Assembly (NCBI GenBank): GCA_944390395.1
Contig: CALXPY010000014.1
Location: 1-34,553, forward strand
Direction: 5' to 3'
Length of the DNA: 34,553 bases
From: an uncultured Clostridia bacterium
GTDB lineage: Bacteria > Bacillota > Clostridia > TANB77 > CAG-508
Position numbers and translations under genes: made by a program. Below the pieces are notes generated by a model that saw nothing but the letters and a program-made list of their open reading frames with translations, ran no database searches and was not told the DNA's origin. Of the stretch, positions 33,325-34,553 are shown piece by piece. Every line of letters starts with the position of its first letter. Within the stretch, counting starts at the first letter, position 1.

Positions 33325-33810
33325 ATGAATGAAATATTAAAGACAACACTTATAGGACTATTTTTCGGTACTTTTGGAACTACTATAGGTGGAATTATTG
33401 GAATAAAATTAAAAAAACATTCTAATAAATTTTTAAGTTTTGTCCTTTCTTTTGCAGCAGGATTAATGTTATCAATTGTATGTTTTGATTTGGTGCCAGA
33501 GGCATTAGAAAAATCAAGTATAATAATAGGAGTATCAGGTATTATACTTGGGATATTTTTAATGATTATTTGTGATATTTTTGTAAGTAAAAAATGGAAT
33601 AAAAAAATGAGCAATAAAGATACAATGTTAAAAACGGGTTTAGTAATAAGTTTAGGATTGGCCATACATAATTTTCCGGAAGGTTTAGCAATAGGTTCTG
33701 GTTTTGGGGCTTCTATAAAATTGGGACTATCTTTAGCAATTGCAATTTGCTTGCATGATATACCAGAAGGTAGATTCCAAAGTAGACACCAATGGAAATA
33801 TGCTTGGTAA
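33325..33810 (+). pseudogene. ZIP-family metal transporter, 3'-truncated by unrelated DNA
   Basis: Residues 1-149 match a ZIP/ZupT-type divalent-metal transporter: LIGLFFGTFGTTIGG, FAAGLMLSIVCFDLVPEAL, then the metal-binding helices with HNFPEG (115-120) and HDIPEG (144-149). The frame then runs only 12 unrelated residues (RFQSRHQWKYAW) to a stop at 33810. The family normally continues for about 90-110 residues with three more helices. The break falls at about 33772, after which base composition changes and another promoter and gene follow. It is probably non-functional. Start ATG at 33325 with AAGGAG. Confidence 0.8.
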
Positions 33811-33833
33811 AACGATTTGAATTTGAAATGATA

Positions 33834-33862
33834 TTGACAATAGTTGTTAATTGTAGTATAAT
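33834..33862 (+). promoter_or_regulatory. Consensus promoter of the 64-aa gene
   Basis: TTGACA (33834-33839), 17 nt, TATAAT (33857-33862): perfect consensus in boxes and spacing. Confidence 0.8.
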
Positions 33863-33920
33863 ATGAATATGTCAACATAATTAATTATTTATTACTTAAA
33901 TCATCGAAGGAGGTCTTATA

Positions 33921-34115
33921 ATGGCAAAGACAAAAACTTTCTATGGCATCTGGACCACAGATGATGAGCGGTCAGGTTCTTTTAAGGCTTATTGTGCAAC
34001 AAAACAGATTGCAATTAAAGAATTAAAGAAATATCGTGACTGGTTTTGCTCAAATCCACCAGAACCGGACGAAAAACACATTCAGAAATTAGAAATGATA
34101 ATTTCTGAAGACTAG
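33921..34115 (+). CDS. 64-aa protein of unknown function, foreign composition
   Basis: Not recognised. A small soluble protein beginning MAKTKTFYGIWTTDDERSG, with aromatic and charged residues, a helical IAIKELKKYRDWF segment and a final KHIQKLEMIISED helix. It has an AGGAGG ribosome-binding site, a perfect promoter and a terminator. Codon use is unlike neighbours (more C/G-ending codons, CCG, GAC, CGT, and the only CGG read as Arg in zero frame, 33969-33971), and it lies directly after the truncation point of the ZIP gene. These are signs of horizontal transfer, perhaps from a plasmid, phage or ICE. Confidence 0.7.
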   Translation: MAKTKTFYGIWTTDDERSGSFKAYCATKQIAIKELKKYRDWFCSNPPEPDEKHIQKLEMIISED

Positions 34116-34121
34116 TAAAGA

Positions 34122-34150
34122 AAAAGTGCACTTCAATGAGGTGCACTTTT
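34122..34150. terminator. Bidirectional terminator
   Basis: AAAAGTGCAC (34122-34131) pairs perfectly with GTGCACTTTT (34141-34150) around a 9-nt loop. It serves the 64-aa gene and overlaps the stop of the minus-strand gene ending at 34149. Confidence 0.85.
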
Positions 34151-34541
34151 ACAATGTGTTTTTGATGTGTAAATATTTTTTAATATTTTCTATGTCATCT
34201 TTGTCTTTTAATTTATTTCTCTTTAATTTAAAGTCTAAAATGGTCTGTAAATCCTCTAAATTATATTTTTCTCCTATTTCCATCTTAAAATCTTCTTTTT
34301 TATCTACAACGATTTCTAAATTATCATTTATTTTATAAAAGCCACATTCATTTTTCCTTTCATCTGTTAAATTAAACTTATCCTTTATTTGGATAAATAA
34401 TTCTTCAGAAATGCACAAATCTAAATCATTAGCTTCTTTTCTTATACCTCTTAAAACAAGTGATGCACCAGATAAAACATAATATTCATCTTTTGGAAAG
34501 TTTAATTCTTTTAGTAGATTCAATAATTCAATTTTTTTCAT
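34149..34541 (-). CDS. Small nucleotidyltransferase-like protein
   Basis: A complete 130-aa protein with the opening of a minimal pol-beta-type nucleotidyltransferase: YYVLSGASLVLRGIRKEANDLDLCI, i.e. a GS-helix followed by the metal-binding DxD (ANDLDL). The middle is a beta-rich KINDNLEIVVDKKEDF segment and the end a helical LQTILDFKLKRNKLKDKDDIENIKKYL region, as in DUF6036/AbiEii-like or antitoxin-type nucleotidyltransferases. Start ATG at 34541 behind GAGGT. Similar proteins occur in toxin-antitoxin and phage-defence contexts or as sugar/aminoglycoside nucleotidyltransferases. No partner is visible before the window ends 12 nt later. Confidence 0.65.
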   Translation of the reverse strand: MKKIELLNLLKELNFPKDEYYVLSGASLVLRGIRKEANDLDLCISEELFIQIKDKFNLTDERKNECGFYKINDNLEIVVDKKEDFKMEIGEKYNLEDLQTILDFKLKRNKLKDKDDIENIKKYLHIKNTL

Positions 34542-34553
34542 ATAGACCTCATA

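Noticed and set aside
34122-34150. Attachment site or insertion-sequence inverted repeat at AAAAGTGCAC/GTGCACTTTT
   Set aside because: It fits a bidirectional terminator between convergent genes, with no transposase or duplicated target nearby.

Overview
The window is very AT-rich chromosomal DNA from a spore-forming, low-GC Firmicute of the class Clostridia, probably an uncultured gut anaerobe. This rests on the sporulation and germination genes (spmA-spmB, spoIIR, a sleB-ypeB pair, a GerMN-domain protein), a two-module 2-hydroxyacyl-CoA dehydratase activase of anaerobes, AbrB-type regulation, frequent TTG/GTG starts and strong preference for A/T-ending codons. TGA, TAA and TAG all act as stops, so the stop code is standard. 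No rRNA, tRNA, CRISPR array or insertion sequence is visible.

Layout. 1-5.8 kb: 3' end of an Rpn-family nuclease gene, the giant activase and a hemolysin-III/PAQR membrane protein. 5.8-10.2 kb: GerMN protein, the trmN6-rsmI pair convergent with abrB (the order seen around Bacillus subtilis yabB-yabC-abrB), spmAB, then a 33-residue hydrophobic/cationic peptide gene and a long inverted repeat. 10.3-13.8 kb, minus strand: murA-yycJ-rlmH, preceded by spoIIR. 14-20 kb: a protein of unknown function behind a palindromic operator, a GT28 lipid glycosyltransferase divergent from sleB-ypeB, then murF and yqeK. 20-24 kb: a class-B DnaJ and a three-gene operon of two unknown proteins plus a VirD4/TraG-type ATPase with no other conjugation genes. 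24-30 kb: yhaO/yhaN-like nuclease and ATPase, prfA, and a YtcJ-type amidohydrolase. 30-34.5 kb: a small membrane protein, a patch of GC-richer sequence with a possible gene fragment, an FtsX-like permease without its ATPase, a ZIP transporter truncated by unrelated DNA, a small foreign-looking gene and a small nucleotidyltransferase-like protein.

The most striking observation concerns the codon CGG. Reading the native genes by eye, I find CGG in the zero frame only three times: in rsmI, the GT28 glycosyltransferase and the virD4-like gene. At each one the reading frame breaks, and the conserved protein continues in the +1 frame, as if the C were skipped and the following GGA read as glycine. 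In the virD4-like gene the site lies inside the Walker A motif. CGT, CGC and CGA are used normally as arginine. This suggests CGG is unassigned or starved (no tRNA-Arg CCG) and that CGG-A quadruplets are crossed by +1 frameshifting. The alternative is three independent one-base insertions or errors with the same context. The one CGG read straight through lies in the foreign-looking gene near the right end.

A second candidate is a conserved 5' leader of about 45 nt, present in two near-identical copies and one or two diverged ones. It lies immediately before start codons in two divergent intergenic regions and can be drawn as a hairpin that masks the ribosome-binding site.
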